Source: SFHK01 sp045538305
GTDB lineage: Bacteria > Bacillota > Clostridia > Christensenellales > Aristaeellaceae
DNA: 16,939 nt
Direction of reading: 5' to 3'
Assembly: GCA_045538305.1 (NCBI GenBank)
Contig: JAZSRC010000018.1
Location: forward strand, 1 to 16,939
The notes under the pieces are model-generated. The model saw nothing but the letters and a program-made list of their open reading frames with translations. It had not been told where the DNA came from and made no database searches. The position numbers and the translations under genes were made by a program. Shown here one piece after another: positions 7,598 through 15,044 of this stretch (positions are counted from its first letter, which is position 1; each line of letters begins with the position of its first letter).

Positions 7598-8493
7598 CAA
7601 ACGCGCTTCCCCTGGTATCCGTCATCATCAGTACGTACCGCCGCGACGAATCCCTCGTCAAAGCCGTTGCGTCATGCGTAAATCAAACATACAAAAATAT
7701 CGAAATCCTGATTGCAGACGATAATGCAGACAGCCGGATGAACAGGCGCGTACGCGAAATCGCCGACCGGTTTTCCGTTACCCATATACAGAACGAAACG
7801 AACCTGGGTTCCGCAGAAAACAGAAACAACGCCGTTCGATTGTCAAAGGGCGAATACATCGCGTTTCTGGACGACGACGACGTTTACTTTGAAACCAAAA
7901 TCGAAAAACAGCTGCGTCATATGCTATCCGAGCAGGCGGACGTGTGCATTGAAAACCTGCGCCTGGTAAACGAAAAGGGCGAATTCGTGGAAAACCGCAC
8001 GCGCGGATACCTATCGGATTTTTCCAGGGAAGCGCTTTGGGTGTGCCACCTTAAATACCACATGTCCGGCACCGACAGTCTGATGTTCAAGCGGGAATAC
8101 TTTGACAAAATCGGCGGCTTTCCCCCGATCAATCTGGGCGATGAATTTTACCTGATGGCGCGCGCCATCGAGGGCGGCGGAAAGATTACTTATCACAACG
8201 AAACGGGCTCGGAAGCGGTTGTCCATTCGGATGAAGGCGGGCTTTCCAGCGGAAACAACAAACTGATCTGCGAAAGGGAGCTGCATAAGTTTAAACGAAG
8301 TCATATGCATCTTCTGAATCGCCGCGACCGGCGCTACATACGGATGCGCCACCACGCCGTAAACGCATTCGCATATCTTCGCATGAAAAAATTTGCGCGT
8401 TTTGCCGCGTGCGCGTTTTTGTCGTTTGGATCCGCACCCATTCAGTGCCTGTCGTTTTTGAAGGAAAAGTTTTCGGAAAAGGAGGCCTGCTGA
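7594..8493 (+). CDS. Family 2 glycosyltransferase (GT-A fold)
   Basis: This 299-residue protein has a typical GT2 N-terminal domain. VSVIISTYRR lies at 8-17, the nucleotide-binding IEILIADDN at 36-44 and a metal-binding DxD-type motif in YIAFLDDDDVYFE (88-100). A GTDSLMFKREYFDKIGGF segment (start near residue 160) is the usual acceptor-side block. The C-terminal 60 residues are basic and partly hydrophobic (LNRRDRRYIRMRHHAV, then FARFAACAFLSFGSAP), suggesting peripheral membrane contact. It would add the second sugar to the lipid-linked primer made by the first gene. The donor sugar is unknown. Its ATG lies in ATGA with the preceding stop, preceded by a GGAGGGCGAAAGG-like ribosome binding site, and its stop overlaps the next start as TGATG. 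Confidence 0.92.
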   Translation: MTNALPLVSVIISTYRRDESLVKAVASCVNQTYKNIEILIADDNADSRMNRRVREIADRFSVTHIQNETNLGSAENRNNAVRLSKGEYIAFLDDDDVYFETKIEKQLRHMLSEQADVCIENLRLVNEKGEFVENRTRGYLSDFSREALWVCHLKYHMSGTDSLMFKREYFDKIGGFPPINLGDEFYLMARAIEGGGKITYHNETGSEAVVHSDEGGLSSGNNKLICERELHKFKRSHMHLLNRRDRRYIRMRHHAVNAFAYLRMKKFARFAACAFLSFGSAPIQCLSFLKEKFSEKEAC

Positions 8494-9419
8494 TGTTATC
8501 CAGCCAGAAGCAATTCAAGCGCCTGTCGCATATGCAGGCAGGCCTGTATGAACCTACGGAAAAGGAAAACGCACGCGTAAAAGAACTTTTATTGATGATC
8601 TATTCGGATGTATTCCGGGTTTGCGAAGAAAACAGACTCTGCCTGATGCTCGGCGGCGGAACGGCGCTTGGCGCTGTCAGGCACAAGGGCTTTATCCCAT
8701 GGGACGATGATATGGACCTGATGATGCCGCGCGCGGATTACGAAAAGCTGAAGGCAATATTTGCAAAAGCGCTAGGCGATAAATACGTCCTTCAGGCGCC
8801 CAACGCGGGAAACTGTGAAATATCCAATCTGTACATGAAAATTATTCTGCGCGGTACTGAACGCAAGGAACTTCTGAAGCTGAACGCGCCGGGCCTTCAC
8901 GGCCTGTGGGTGGATGTGTTTCCAATCGACTATGCGCCGGACAACCGAATTACAAGGAGAATCAAAGGCTTTTTCTCGGATGCATTTGCATATACGGCGG
9001 TTTCCAACTACATGCGCACCTTCGATACCCCCGAAATCAAAAAATACATGAGCGCAACGCGCGCATCGCGCATCAATCATTTTATTCGCATGACTTTGGG
9101 CTTTTTAACGTGCTTTGCTTCCTACAAAACGCTTTACAACCTCTTTGACCGGTTTGTGCAGAGCAAAAAGGAAACGAACACCATCACCGTTCCCACCGGA
9201 ATCCGCCATTATATGGGAGAAATGCACCCAAAGGATGAATACTTTCCCGTATCGGATGCGCAGTTTGAAGGAAAAAAAGCCTATGTACCGGGAAATGTAC
9301 ACGCCTACCTTTCCCAGCTGTACGGCGACTATATGACCCCGCCGCCCGTCGATAAGCGCGAACGGCATTTCTATGTAACGCTGGATCTTGGTCAATATGC
9401 GGAGGACGCGCATGAATAA
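8493..9419 (+). CDS. LicD-family phosphotransferase
   Basis: This 308-residue LicD-domain protein shows the family core, LMLGGGTALGAVRHKGF followed by IPWDDDMDLMMPR (residues about 51-80), whose Asp71-73 and Asp75 form the metal-binding nucleotidyltransferase-like site. A GLHGLWVDVFPIDYAP block lies near 132-147. LicD proteins attach phosphocholine, or other phospho-groups carried by CDP-donors, to teichoic acids, lipooligosaccharides or related glycans. No choline uptake or choline cytidylyltransferase gene lies in the window, so the transferred group is open and could be the CDP-linked compound made by this operon. The chosen ATG at 8493 overlaps the GT2 stop by one base (TGATG) and has AAGGAGG 7 bases upstream. 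A longer reading from an upstream alternative start inside the GT2 gene lacks support. It is cytoplasmic, with no signal peptide. Confidence 0.92.
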   Translation: MLSSQKQFKRLSHMQAGLYEPTEKENARVKELLLMIYSDVFRVCEENRLCLMLGGGTALGAVRHKGFIPWDDDMDLMMPRADYEKLKAIFAKALGDKYVLQAPNAGNCEISNLYMKIILRGTERKELLKLNAPGLHGLWVDVFPIDYAPDNRITRRIKGFFSDAFAYTAVSNYMRTFDTPEIKKYMSATRASRINHFIRMTLGFLTCFASYKTLYNLFDRFVQSKKETNTITVPTGIRHYMGEMHPKDEYFPVSDAQFEGKKAYVPGNVHAYLSQLYGDYMTPPPVDKRERHFYVTLDLGQYAEDAHE

Positions 9420-10572
9420 GTGTAAACATCTGATTGTCATCGCCATTTCAATCATCGCGCGCATACTGCTTCGCGTGTTCTATGTTTTCCCGATCAAAAA
9501 CAATCGCGTGCTGTTTGTCAGCTTCCGCGGAAAGCAATACTCCTGCAATCCTCGCGCCGTTTCGGAAGCGCTTCAAAAAGCAGCCGGAGATAAAATTGAA
9601 ATCGGTTGGGCATTTCACGATGCAGACAGGTTTGCGTTTCTGAAGGAAATGGGCATTACGGTACTGAGCGATAAAACGCCGGCGTTCATCAAATTCGCGC
9701 TTACGGCAAGGGTTGTATGCGTAAACACATACTATAAGCCCTTTCTTCCCCGGCGGCGCGGGCAGTTTTATCTGCGCACATGGCACGGCGGCGGCGCATA
9801 CAAACGCGTAGGCAAAATGGAAAAAATGCCTCCGTTCAGGCGCTTTTTTGTGAATATGCAGCAGCAGGGCGCAGATTTGTATCTTTCCTCCAGTGAAGCC
9901 TTCACGCGTCTTACGCTTCGCGAGAGCTTCGGCTACAAGGGTGAGGTACTTGAAAGGGGCATGCCCCGAAACGACTGCCTTTTAAAGGAAACGCCCGCAG
10001 AGATCATTCACAAGGTATATACGGCGCTCGGCGTTTCCGAGGATACGAATATCGCCCTTTATGCCCCCACCTTCCGCCCGGACGATCAGGCCACCGCCTT
10101 TGATATGGACTTTGACGCCGTTTCTGCCGCCCTCTCCCGGCGCTTTGGCGGCATGTGGGTTGTCGCGTTCCGCGGACATCACGTGGTTACGGGAAACGCC
10201 CGCGCAAAGATCGACGCAACCGACTATATGGACATGCAGGAGCTGCTCATGGTTTCCAAAGCGCTCATCACCGATTATTCATCGTCGATCTGGGATATGT
10301 CGCTCACTTTCAAGCCCGTATTTTTGTATGCAACCGACCTTTCCTCGTATCAAGCGGAACGCGATTTTTATATTGATATCCATTCATGGCCCTTTCCGCT
10401 ATCCGAAAACAACGACGAGCTTGTGAAACGCATCGAAGCCTTTGATGAAGCAAGGTACCGCGCGGACGTAAAAAAGCATCACGAGGCGCTCGGAAGCTAT
10501 GAAAGCGGAGAAGCTTCACAGGCCGCCGCAAGGCGAATTCTAACCGAATGCGGCGTTAAGGAGGATTCATGA
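9412..10572 (+). CDS. CDP-glycerol/CDP-ribitol glycerophosphotransferase-family protein (TagB/TagF-like), copy 1
   Basis: This 386-residue enzyme belongs to the Glyphos_transf (CDP-glycerol glycerophosphotransferase) family. The family moves polyol phosphate from a CDP-polyol to a lipid-linked teichoic acid chain at the cytoplasmic face. A hydrophobic N-terminal helix (about 7-26) should bind the membrane. Catalytic-region motifs are RTWHGGGAYKRVGK (122-135) with His125, RGMPRND (182-188), LYAPTFR (216-222), FRGHH (253-257) with the second His, and the CDP-binding LITDYSSSIWD (285-295). In Staphylococcus TagF, His444 and His584 in equivalent motifs are catalytic. The usual TWHGTP is TWHGGG here. 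The ATG at 9412 has GGAGG 6 bases upstream and overlaps the LicD gene by 8 bases. Its length resembles single-unit TagB rather than the longer two-domain TagF. Primase and polymerase roles cannot be told apart. Confidence 0.92.
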   Translation: MNKCKHLIVIAISIIARILLRVFYVFPIKNNRVLFVSFRGKQYSCNPRAVSEALQKAAGDKIEIGWAFHDADRFAFLKEMGITVLSDKTPAFIKFALTARVVCVNTYYKPFLPRRRGQFYLRTWHGGGAYKRVGKMEKMPPFRRFFVNMQQQGADLYLSSSEAFTRLTLRESFGYKGEVLERGMPRNDCLLKETPAEIIHKVYTALGVSEDTNIALYAPTFRPDDQATAFDMDFDAVSAALSRRFGGMWVVAFRGHHVVTGNARAKIDATDYMDMQELLMVSKALITDYSSSIWDMSLTFKPVFLYATDLSSYQAERDFYIDIHSWPFPLSENNDELVKRIEAFDEARYRADVKKHHEALGSYESGEASQAAARRILTECGVKEDS

Positions 10573-11747
10573 AAAAAAACCTCGCGCTGATTTTTCAGAT
10601 CATCATTGCGCTATGTATGCGCGCAGCGTTTTGCGTGCTGTTCGTGTTTCCCGTAAAGAAAAACCGCGTGCTGTTTCAGGCTTTTCGGGAAAAGCAGTAT
10701 GCCTGCAATCCGAAGTATATATCTGAAGCGCTCAGACGCACGCATGGAAATGAAATCGAAATCGGCTGGTCATTCCGAGATCCGGAAAAGTTTTCGTACC
10801 TTAAGGATATGGGCATACGCGTTATGAAGGCCGGAACGTTTGAAGCCTACAAATACGCGCTCACCGCGAAGGTGGTATGCATAAACACCTACTATAAACC
10901 AACCCTGCCCAAACGAAGAACGCAGCTGTTTCTTCGCACATGGCACGGCGGCGGCGCGTACAAGCGCGTGGGCAAAATGCAGAAGCAGCCGCCGCTGATG
11001 CGGTTTTATCTGTCCCTTCAGCAGGACGGAAACAGCATATATCTTTCCTCCAGCCGCGCCTTTACACAGCAAACACTTCGAGAATCGTTTGGCTATTTAG
11101 GCAAGGTCATTGAAAAGGGTATGCCCCGAAACGACATACTGATTAACAGCGCAGATCCCGACGAAAAGGCAAGAATCCGCAAGGCGATCGGGCTTTGCGA
11201 AGGCAAGCGCCTTGCGCTGTACGCGCCGACCTACCGGGACGACAACCTGCCCAGCGCCTTTGGCCTTGATTACGAACGCTGCGCGCGCGCGCTTTCGGCC
11301 CGCTTTGGCGGCGAATGGGTGATGGGATACCGCGGGCACAACTTTACCTACCGGGGCGACCACACCAAAAGCGCCATGGGCGCCATTGATCTTACGTCTT
11401 ACCCGGACATGCAGGAGCTTCTTCTTGTTGCAGACGTATTGATTACCGACTATTCCTCATCCATCTGGGACATGTCCGTTGCCTCAAAGCCTGCGTTTTT
11501 ATACGCGACGGATCTGAAACAATACTCGCAGGAGCGCGATTTCTATACCGATATCCGCACCTGGCCTTTCCCGCTTTCCGAAAACAACGACGAGCTTGAA
11601 AAGAACATCCTGTCTTTTAACGAAGAAAAATATCTGTCAGACATACGCGCCCACCATGAGGAGCTTGGAAGCTATGAAACCGGAAGCGCCGCCGGATATG
11701 CGGCGGAGTATATATACAACATCTGTTCAGGAGGCCCGATCGCATGA
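10569..11747 (+). CDS. CDP-glycerol/CDP-ribitol glycerophosphotransferase-family protein (TagB/TagF-like), copy 2
   Basis: This 392-residue protein is a clear paralogue of the preceding gene, aligning end to end with few gaps. Shared blocks include CNTYYKP-type and LRTWHGGGAYKRVGK (His126), IEKGMPRND, LALYAPTYR, YRGH (254-257), DMQELL, LITDYSSSIWDMS and the C-terminal TWPFPLSENNDELE. Like copy 1 it has an N-terminal hydrophobic helix (about 4-26) ending in VFPVKKNRVLF. It should transfer polyol phosphate from a CDP-donor to the growing chain. Two such enzymes in series fit a primase plus a polymerase, or sequential addition of two single units. Its start overlaps the upstream stop as ATGA and has AAGGAGG nearby, so translation is coupled. 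The residues around the donor pocket are conserved between the copies, so use of the same CDP-compound is likely. Confidence 0.92.
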   Translation: MKKNLALIFQIIIALCMRAAFCVLFVFPVKKNRVLFQAFREKQYACNPKYISEALRRTHGNEIEIGWSFRDPEKFSYLKDMGIRVMKAGTFEAYKYALTAKVVCINTYYKPTLPKRRTQLFLRTWHGGGAYKRVGKMQKQPPLMRFYLSLQQDGNSIYLSSSRAFTQQTLRESFGYLGKVIEKGMPRNDILINSADPDEKARIRKAIGLCEGKRLALYAPTYRDDNLPSAFGLDYERCARALSARFGGEWVMGYRGHNFTYRGDHTKSAMGAIDLTSYPDMQELLLVADVLITDYSSSIWDMSVASKPAFLYATDLKQYSQERDFYTDIRTWPFPLSENNDELEKNILSFNEEKYLSDIRAHHEELGSYETGSAAGYAAEYIYNICSGGPIA

Positions 11748-12469
11748 ACATTGCACTGATTTTTGCCGGGGGCACGGGCACGCGCATTAATTCGCGCACC
11801 CGCCCAAAACAGTTTCTGGAGCTGAACGGAAAGCCCATTATTATCCATACGCTGGAGCATTTTGAATTGAACGCCTCCATAGACGCCATCTGCGTTATAT
11901 GCCTGGAAAGCTGGATTGGCTTCCTGAAAGGCCTTGTCGACAAATACTCTCTGAAAAAAATCCGCTGGATCGTTCCCGGCGGAGACAGCGGACAGGCGTC
12001 CATATTCAACGGCCTGAGCGCCCTGCATTCGGATGCAGACGTTCCGGACGATGCGCTCGTGCTGATTCACGACGGCGTACGCCCGCTGATTGATGATAAA
12101 ACGATTACGGACGTAATCGCCTGCGCAAGGGAAAACGGAAATGCCATCACGGTTACCAGCGCCTACGAAACCATCATTACCGTGGATGAAGCCGAATGCG
12201 TTTCCGGCGTTGTGGACAGAACCCGCGCAAAGCTGGCCCGCGCCCCGCAGGCCTTCTTTGTAAAGGACATTTACGGAGCGCACCTTCGGGCGCAAAGGGA
12301 CGGTTATACCGGCGCAATCGACTCCGCCACGCTGATGCGCCACTACGGCATGGAACTTTACACAGTGGAAGGCCCGGTAGAAAACATCAAAATCACGTCG
12401 CCTTCCGATTTCTATATCTTCCGCGCAATTTATGAGGCAAAGGAAAACTCGCAGATATGGGGGCTGTAA
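11744..12469 (+). CDS. TarI/IspD-family cytidylyltransferase (probable ribitol-5-phosphate or related polyol-phosphate cytidylyltransferase)
   Basis: This 241-residue nucleotidyltransferase would couple CTP to a polyol phosphate to make the CDP-donor for the neighbouring phosphotransferases. IFAGGTGTRI (6-15) is the CTP-binding glycine loop, and PKQFLELNGKPIIIHTLEHF (21-40) is the classic TarI/IspD block. VPGGDSGQASIFNGL (77-91) and LIHDGVRPL (107-115) follow, and a later ENIKITSPSDF holds the conserved catalytic Lys. IspD of isoprenoid synthesis has the same fold. The operon position beside two CDP-polyol transferases and LicD, and the FAGGTGTR version of the loop, favour TarI-type function. 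It starts in an ATGA overlap with the upstream gene. TarI normally works with the reductase TarJ, which is not here; an SDR protein occupies that place. Confidence 0.88.
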   Translation: MNIALIFAGGTGTRINSRTRPKQFLELNGKPIIIHTLEHFELNASIDAICVICLESWIGFLKGLVDKYSLKKIRWIVPGGDSGQASIFNGLSALHSDADVPDDALVLIHDGVRPLIDDKTITDVIACARENGNAITVTSAYETIITVDEAECVSGVVDRTRAKLARAPQAFFVKDIYGAHLRAQRDGYTGAIDSATLMRHYGMELYTVEGPVENIKITSPSDFYIFRAIYEAKENSQIWGL

Positions 12470-12471
12470 GC

Positions 12472-13551
12472 ATGCATACGGAGTGCCCGGGCAGAACCCG
12501 GTTTCAGATGGATCTGGAGCGGGTAGCTTATGCCGATTATGATTTTGAGCTGCTAAGAAATTCCACCGTACTCATCACCGGCGCAACCGGTCTTGTGGGC
12601 GGAGCGCTTACGCGCGCCATACTTTGCGCAAACAGGCTGCGCGGGCTGAACATGCGCGTGCTGGCGCCGGTCAGAAGCATGGAAAAGGCCAAAAAAGCAC
12701 TTGACGGCGTGTGGGGCAGGCCCGATTTATGCGCATTTGAAGCAGATATTACCGATACGCTTTCAATCAGCGAACCGGTAGATTATATCGTTCACGCGGC
12801 AAGCGCAACTTCCTCCGGGTATTTTATGACCAATCCCGTTGAAACCATCCATGTATCCTTCATGGGTACGGAAAATGCGCTGAACCTTGCCAGAGAAAAA
12901 AAGATACGCGGCATGGTATATCTTTCCAGCATGGAGGCCTTCGGCATTACGGATTCCTCTCTGGAAAGGGTAACCGAAAAGCAGCTGGGCTATATCGATC
13001 CCCAGGCGATACGAAGCTGCTATTCCGAAAGCAAGCGCATGGCCGAATGTCTGGCGTCGGCATATGCCGCCGAGTACGGCGTTCCCGTACGAAGTGCGCG
13101 GCTTGCGCAGACCTTCGGCGCGGGCGTTCAGGCGGGCGAAAGCCGCGCTTTTATGCAGTTTGCCCTGTCCGCTCTTAAAGGACAGCCCATTGTACTGCAC
13201 ACAACGGGCGAATCCTACGGTAACTATGTGTATCTGGCCGACTGCATCCACGCGCTTTTGTTACTTTTGACCCGCGGCGAAAACGGCGACGTTTATACGG
13301 TTTCCAACGAAAGCGCCTGCGTTAAAATCAAGGAACTCGCCCGGATTACCGCTCAAAACCTATCGAACCCTGAGGTAAACGTCGTATTCGATATTCCCAA
13401 GGACAGAAACAAATTTGGATATGCGCCGGACACAAAATTGCGACTTTCCTCCGGAAAGCTTCAGGCATTGGGCTGGCAGCCTCAGGTGGAGCTGCGCGAT
13501 ATGCTGAAATATATGGCGCAGGATATCAAAGAACAGAATTTATTGTTTTGA
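12472..13551 (+). CDS. NAD-dependent epimerase/dehydratase (extended SDR)
   Basis: This 359-residue extended short-chain dehydrogenase has a Rossmann NAD-binding motif TVLITGATGLVGGAL (32-46). The catalytic triad is visible as Ser152/Ser153 in VYLSSMEAFG and Tyr184/Lys188 in SCYSESK. Acceptor-side features such as RLAQTFG and GNYVYLADC resemble nucleotide-sugar epimerases, dehydratases and decarboxylases. It lies two bases after the cytidylyltransferase, so it probably acts on the nucleotide-linked building block or its precursor. It may stand in for the TarJ reductase that makes ribitol-5-phosphate, or it may modify a sugar donor. The sequence cannot separate these. The ATG at 12472 is chosen because GGGGG lies 8 bases upstream. 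An in-frame ATG at 12457 inside the previous gene would add 5 residues. It is the last gene of the operon, followed by a 16-bp hairpin. Confidence 0.88.
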   Translation: MHTECPGRTRFQMDLERVAYADYDFELLRNSTVLITGATGLVGGALTRAILCANRLRGLNMRVLAPVRSMEKAKKALDGVWGRPDLCAFEADITDTLSISEPVDYIVHAASATSSGYFMTNPVETIHVSFMGTENALNLAREKKIRGMVYLSSMEAFGITDSSLERVTEKQLGYIDPQAIRSCYSESKRMAECLASAYAAEYGVPVRSARLAQTFGAGVQAGESRAFMQFALSALKGQPIVLHTTGESYGNYVYLADCIHALLLLLTRGENGDVYTVSNESACVKIKELARITAQNLSNPEVNVVFDIPKDRNKFGYAPDTKLRLSSGKLQALGWQPQVELRDMLKYMAQDIKEQNLLF

Positions 13552-13554
13552 AAG

Positions 13555-13590
13555 AATAAGCGGTTTGCATTCGCATGCAAACCGCTTATT
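13555..13590. terminator. 16-bp hairpin, probable terminator of the cell-surface operon
   Basis: 13555-13570 (AATAAGCGGTTTGCAT) pairs perfectly with 13575-13590 around a TCGC loop, starting 4 bases after the SDR stop. The right arm ends in TTATT rather than a pure T-run, so termination efficiency is uncertain. Confidence 0.75.
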
Positions 13591-13633
13591 ACTGGAATAT
13601 TTGATTATTTTTGAATTTTTTATCGCATTCATA

Positions 13634-13662
13634 TTGCATTTTTTGAGAAAACGTGGCATAAT
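13634..13662 (+). promoter_or_regulatory. Sigma-A-type promoter of the aminotransferase gene
   Basis: TTGCAT (13634-13639) and CATAAT (13657-13662) are 17 bases apart. The predicted start near 13669 leaves about 65 bases of leader before the ATG at 13734. That leader contains the GGCATA repeats described separately. Confidence 0.6.
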
Positions 13663-13697
13663 GAATATCGCAGTCCGGCATAATGGCATATGATGCC
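13655..13697 (+). repeat. GGCATA repeats and small palindrome over the aminotransferase promoter/leader
   Basis: GGCATAATG occurs at 13655-13663, overlapping the -10 box, and at 13677-13685. A third GGCATA starts at 13685 and forms the left half of GGCA-N5-TGCC (13685-13697). The placement across the promoter and early leader suggests an operator, but the repeats are short and no regulator is known. Confidence 0.4.
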
Positions 13698-13733
13698 GCA
13701 GAAGCCGCTTAAAAGGAAAGGGTTTGTTCAAAA

Positions 13734-14936
13734 ATGGCATTAACGATATCTCAAAAATGCAAAAACATACTTCCCTCAGTTACGCTGGCAATCGACTCCC
13801 GCGCAAAGCAGCTGCGAGCCATGGGGCTTGACGTAATCGGCTTCGGCGCGGGCGAACCGGACTTTGATACTCCAAAATATATTAAGGACGCCGCGCGCGA
13901 CGCACTCGACGCCGGTATGACCAAGTACACGCCCGTTCCCGGTACCATTGAGCTGCGCACGGAAATTCAGGAAAAGCTTTTCCGCGACAACGGGCTGGAA
14001 TACGAACTTACCGATATCATTGTTTCTACAGGCGCAAAGCAGTGCCTGTTCAATGCGCTGACCGCCATTATCGATCCCGGCGATGAAGTGCTGATTCCCT
14101 CGCCCTGCTGGGTCAGCTATCCCGAAATGGTCCGCATGGTCGGCGGCATCCCGGTACTGGTAAAGGGCAGCGAGGAAAACGGCTTTCTGGTAGACGCAGA
14201 AGCGCTCCGAAAGCATGTAACCGTCGACACAAAGGCCATTATCATCAACTCGCCCAACAACCCCAACGGCAGCGTCTGGTCGCGCGAGCTCTTAGAGGGC
14301 ATCGCGGAATTGGCGGTTGAAAAGAAACTGTTTGTCATTTCCGATGAAATCTACGAAAAGCTGATTTACGACGGAGGAAAGCATGTTTCCATCGCTTCCC
14401 TGAGCGATGAAATCAAACAGCAAACCATTGTCATAAACGGCGTATCCAAATCCTATGCCATGACCGGCTGGCGAATCGGTTATGCTGCCGGGCCCAAGCC
14501 CGTCATCCGCGCCATGACCAGCTTTCAGGGACACACAACCAGTAACCCCAACTCCATTGCCCAGCACGCCGCCGCCGTCGCACTGACAAACGGCGAAAAA
14601 TTCATGCACGACTCTTTTGTGGAATTCGACGCCCGCAGAAAGCTGATGCATTCCCTGCTGAACGCCATTCCGGGGCTGAGCGCCAAGTTGCCGCAGGGCG
14701 CGTTCTACATGATGCTGAACATATCAGGCATCATCGGCAAAAGCGTAAACGGCCGTACCATCAAGGGCAGCGATGACTTCGCGGAAACGCTGCTGGAAAG
14801 CAAGCTCGTAGCCGTAGTGCCCGCCCGCGCCTTTGGCGATGATCGCTTTGTACGCCTAAGCTACGCCACCTCCAGAGAAAAGATCATGATGGGCATTTCC
14901 AGAATTTCCGACTTTGTGAAGGAACTGGAAGGCTGA
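13734..14936 (+). CDS. Class I/II PLP-dependent aminotransferase (aspartate aminotransferase, AspB-type)
   Basis: This 400-residue fold-type I aminotransferase should exchange the amino group of aspartate (or another amino acid) with 2-oxoglutarate in the cytosol. Class Ib features are visible: FGAGEPDFDTP (37-47), KYTPVPGTIELR (64-75), INSPNNPNGSVW (171-182), ISDEIYEKL (202-210) with the PLP-contacting Asp and Tyr, and NGVSKSYAMTGWRIGY (235-250), whose Lys239 should form the Schiff base. The conserved C-terminal Arg lies in DRFVRLSYA. The length is typical. A GGAAAGGG ribosome binding site lies about 12 bases before the ATG at 13734. The gene has its own promoter and is flanked by hairpins on both sides, so it appears monocistronic. 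Substrate range within this subgroup (aspartate, aromatic amino acids, others) cannot be decided by sequence alone. Confidence 0.94.
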   Translation: MALTISQKCKNILPSVTLAIDSRAKQLRAMGLDVIGFGAGEPDFDTPKYIKDAARDALDAGMTKYTPVPGTIELRTEIQEKLFRDNGLEYELTDIIVSTGAKQCLFNALTAIIDPGDEVLIPSPCWVSYPEMVRMVGGIPVLVKGSEENGFLVDAEALRKHVTVDTKAIIINSPNNPNGSVWSRELLEGIAELAVEKKLFVISDEIYEKLIYDGGKHVSIASLSDEIKQQTIVINGVSKSYAMTGWRIGYAAGPKPVIRAMTSFQGHTTSNPNSIAQHAAAVALTNGEKFMHDSFVEFDARRKLMHSLLNAIPGLSAKLPQGAFYMMLNISGIIGKSVNGRTIKGSDDFAETLLESKLVAVVPARAFGDDRFVRLSYATSREKIMMGISRISDFVKELEG

Positions 14937-14956
14937 AAAAACCGGATACAACAATC

Positions 14957-14988
14957 AAGCACCGACTTATGAAACATAGCCGGTGCTT
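14957..14988 (+). terminator. Hairpin downstream of the aminotransferase gene
   Basis: AAGCACCG (14957-14964) pairs with CGGTGCTT (14981-14988). Inside the loop TATG and CATA can pair as well. The following bases, TCATTTTC, are T-rich, which fits a modest rho-independent terminator. It lies 20 bases after the stop codon. Confidence 0.65.
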
Positions 14989-15044
14989 TCATTTTCAGCA
15001 AACCGCGATCAGCATTTTAGGATCATCGGAGAGGGGACACACAG

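Noticed and set aside
8409..8492. 28-residue N-terminal extension of the LicD protein from an alternative start
   Set aside because: It lies wholly within the GT2 gene, and the extra residues do not resemble LicD. AAGGAGG precedes the ATG at 8493.
9388..9411. Upstream alternative start for the first TagB/F-like gene
   Set aside because: It adds 8 residues without a ribosome binding site, while the ATG at 9412 has a well-spaced GGAGG.
11744..12469. IspD (isoprenoid methylerythritol phosphate cytidylyltransferase) as the primary call
   Set aside because: The fold is the same, but the operon with two CDP-polyol transferases and LicD and the TarI-like FAGGTGTR and PKQFLEL forms favour a polymer role. 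IspD is kept only as an alternative.
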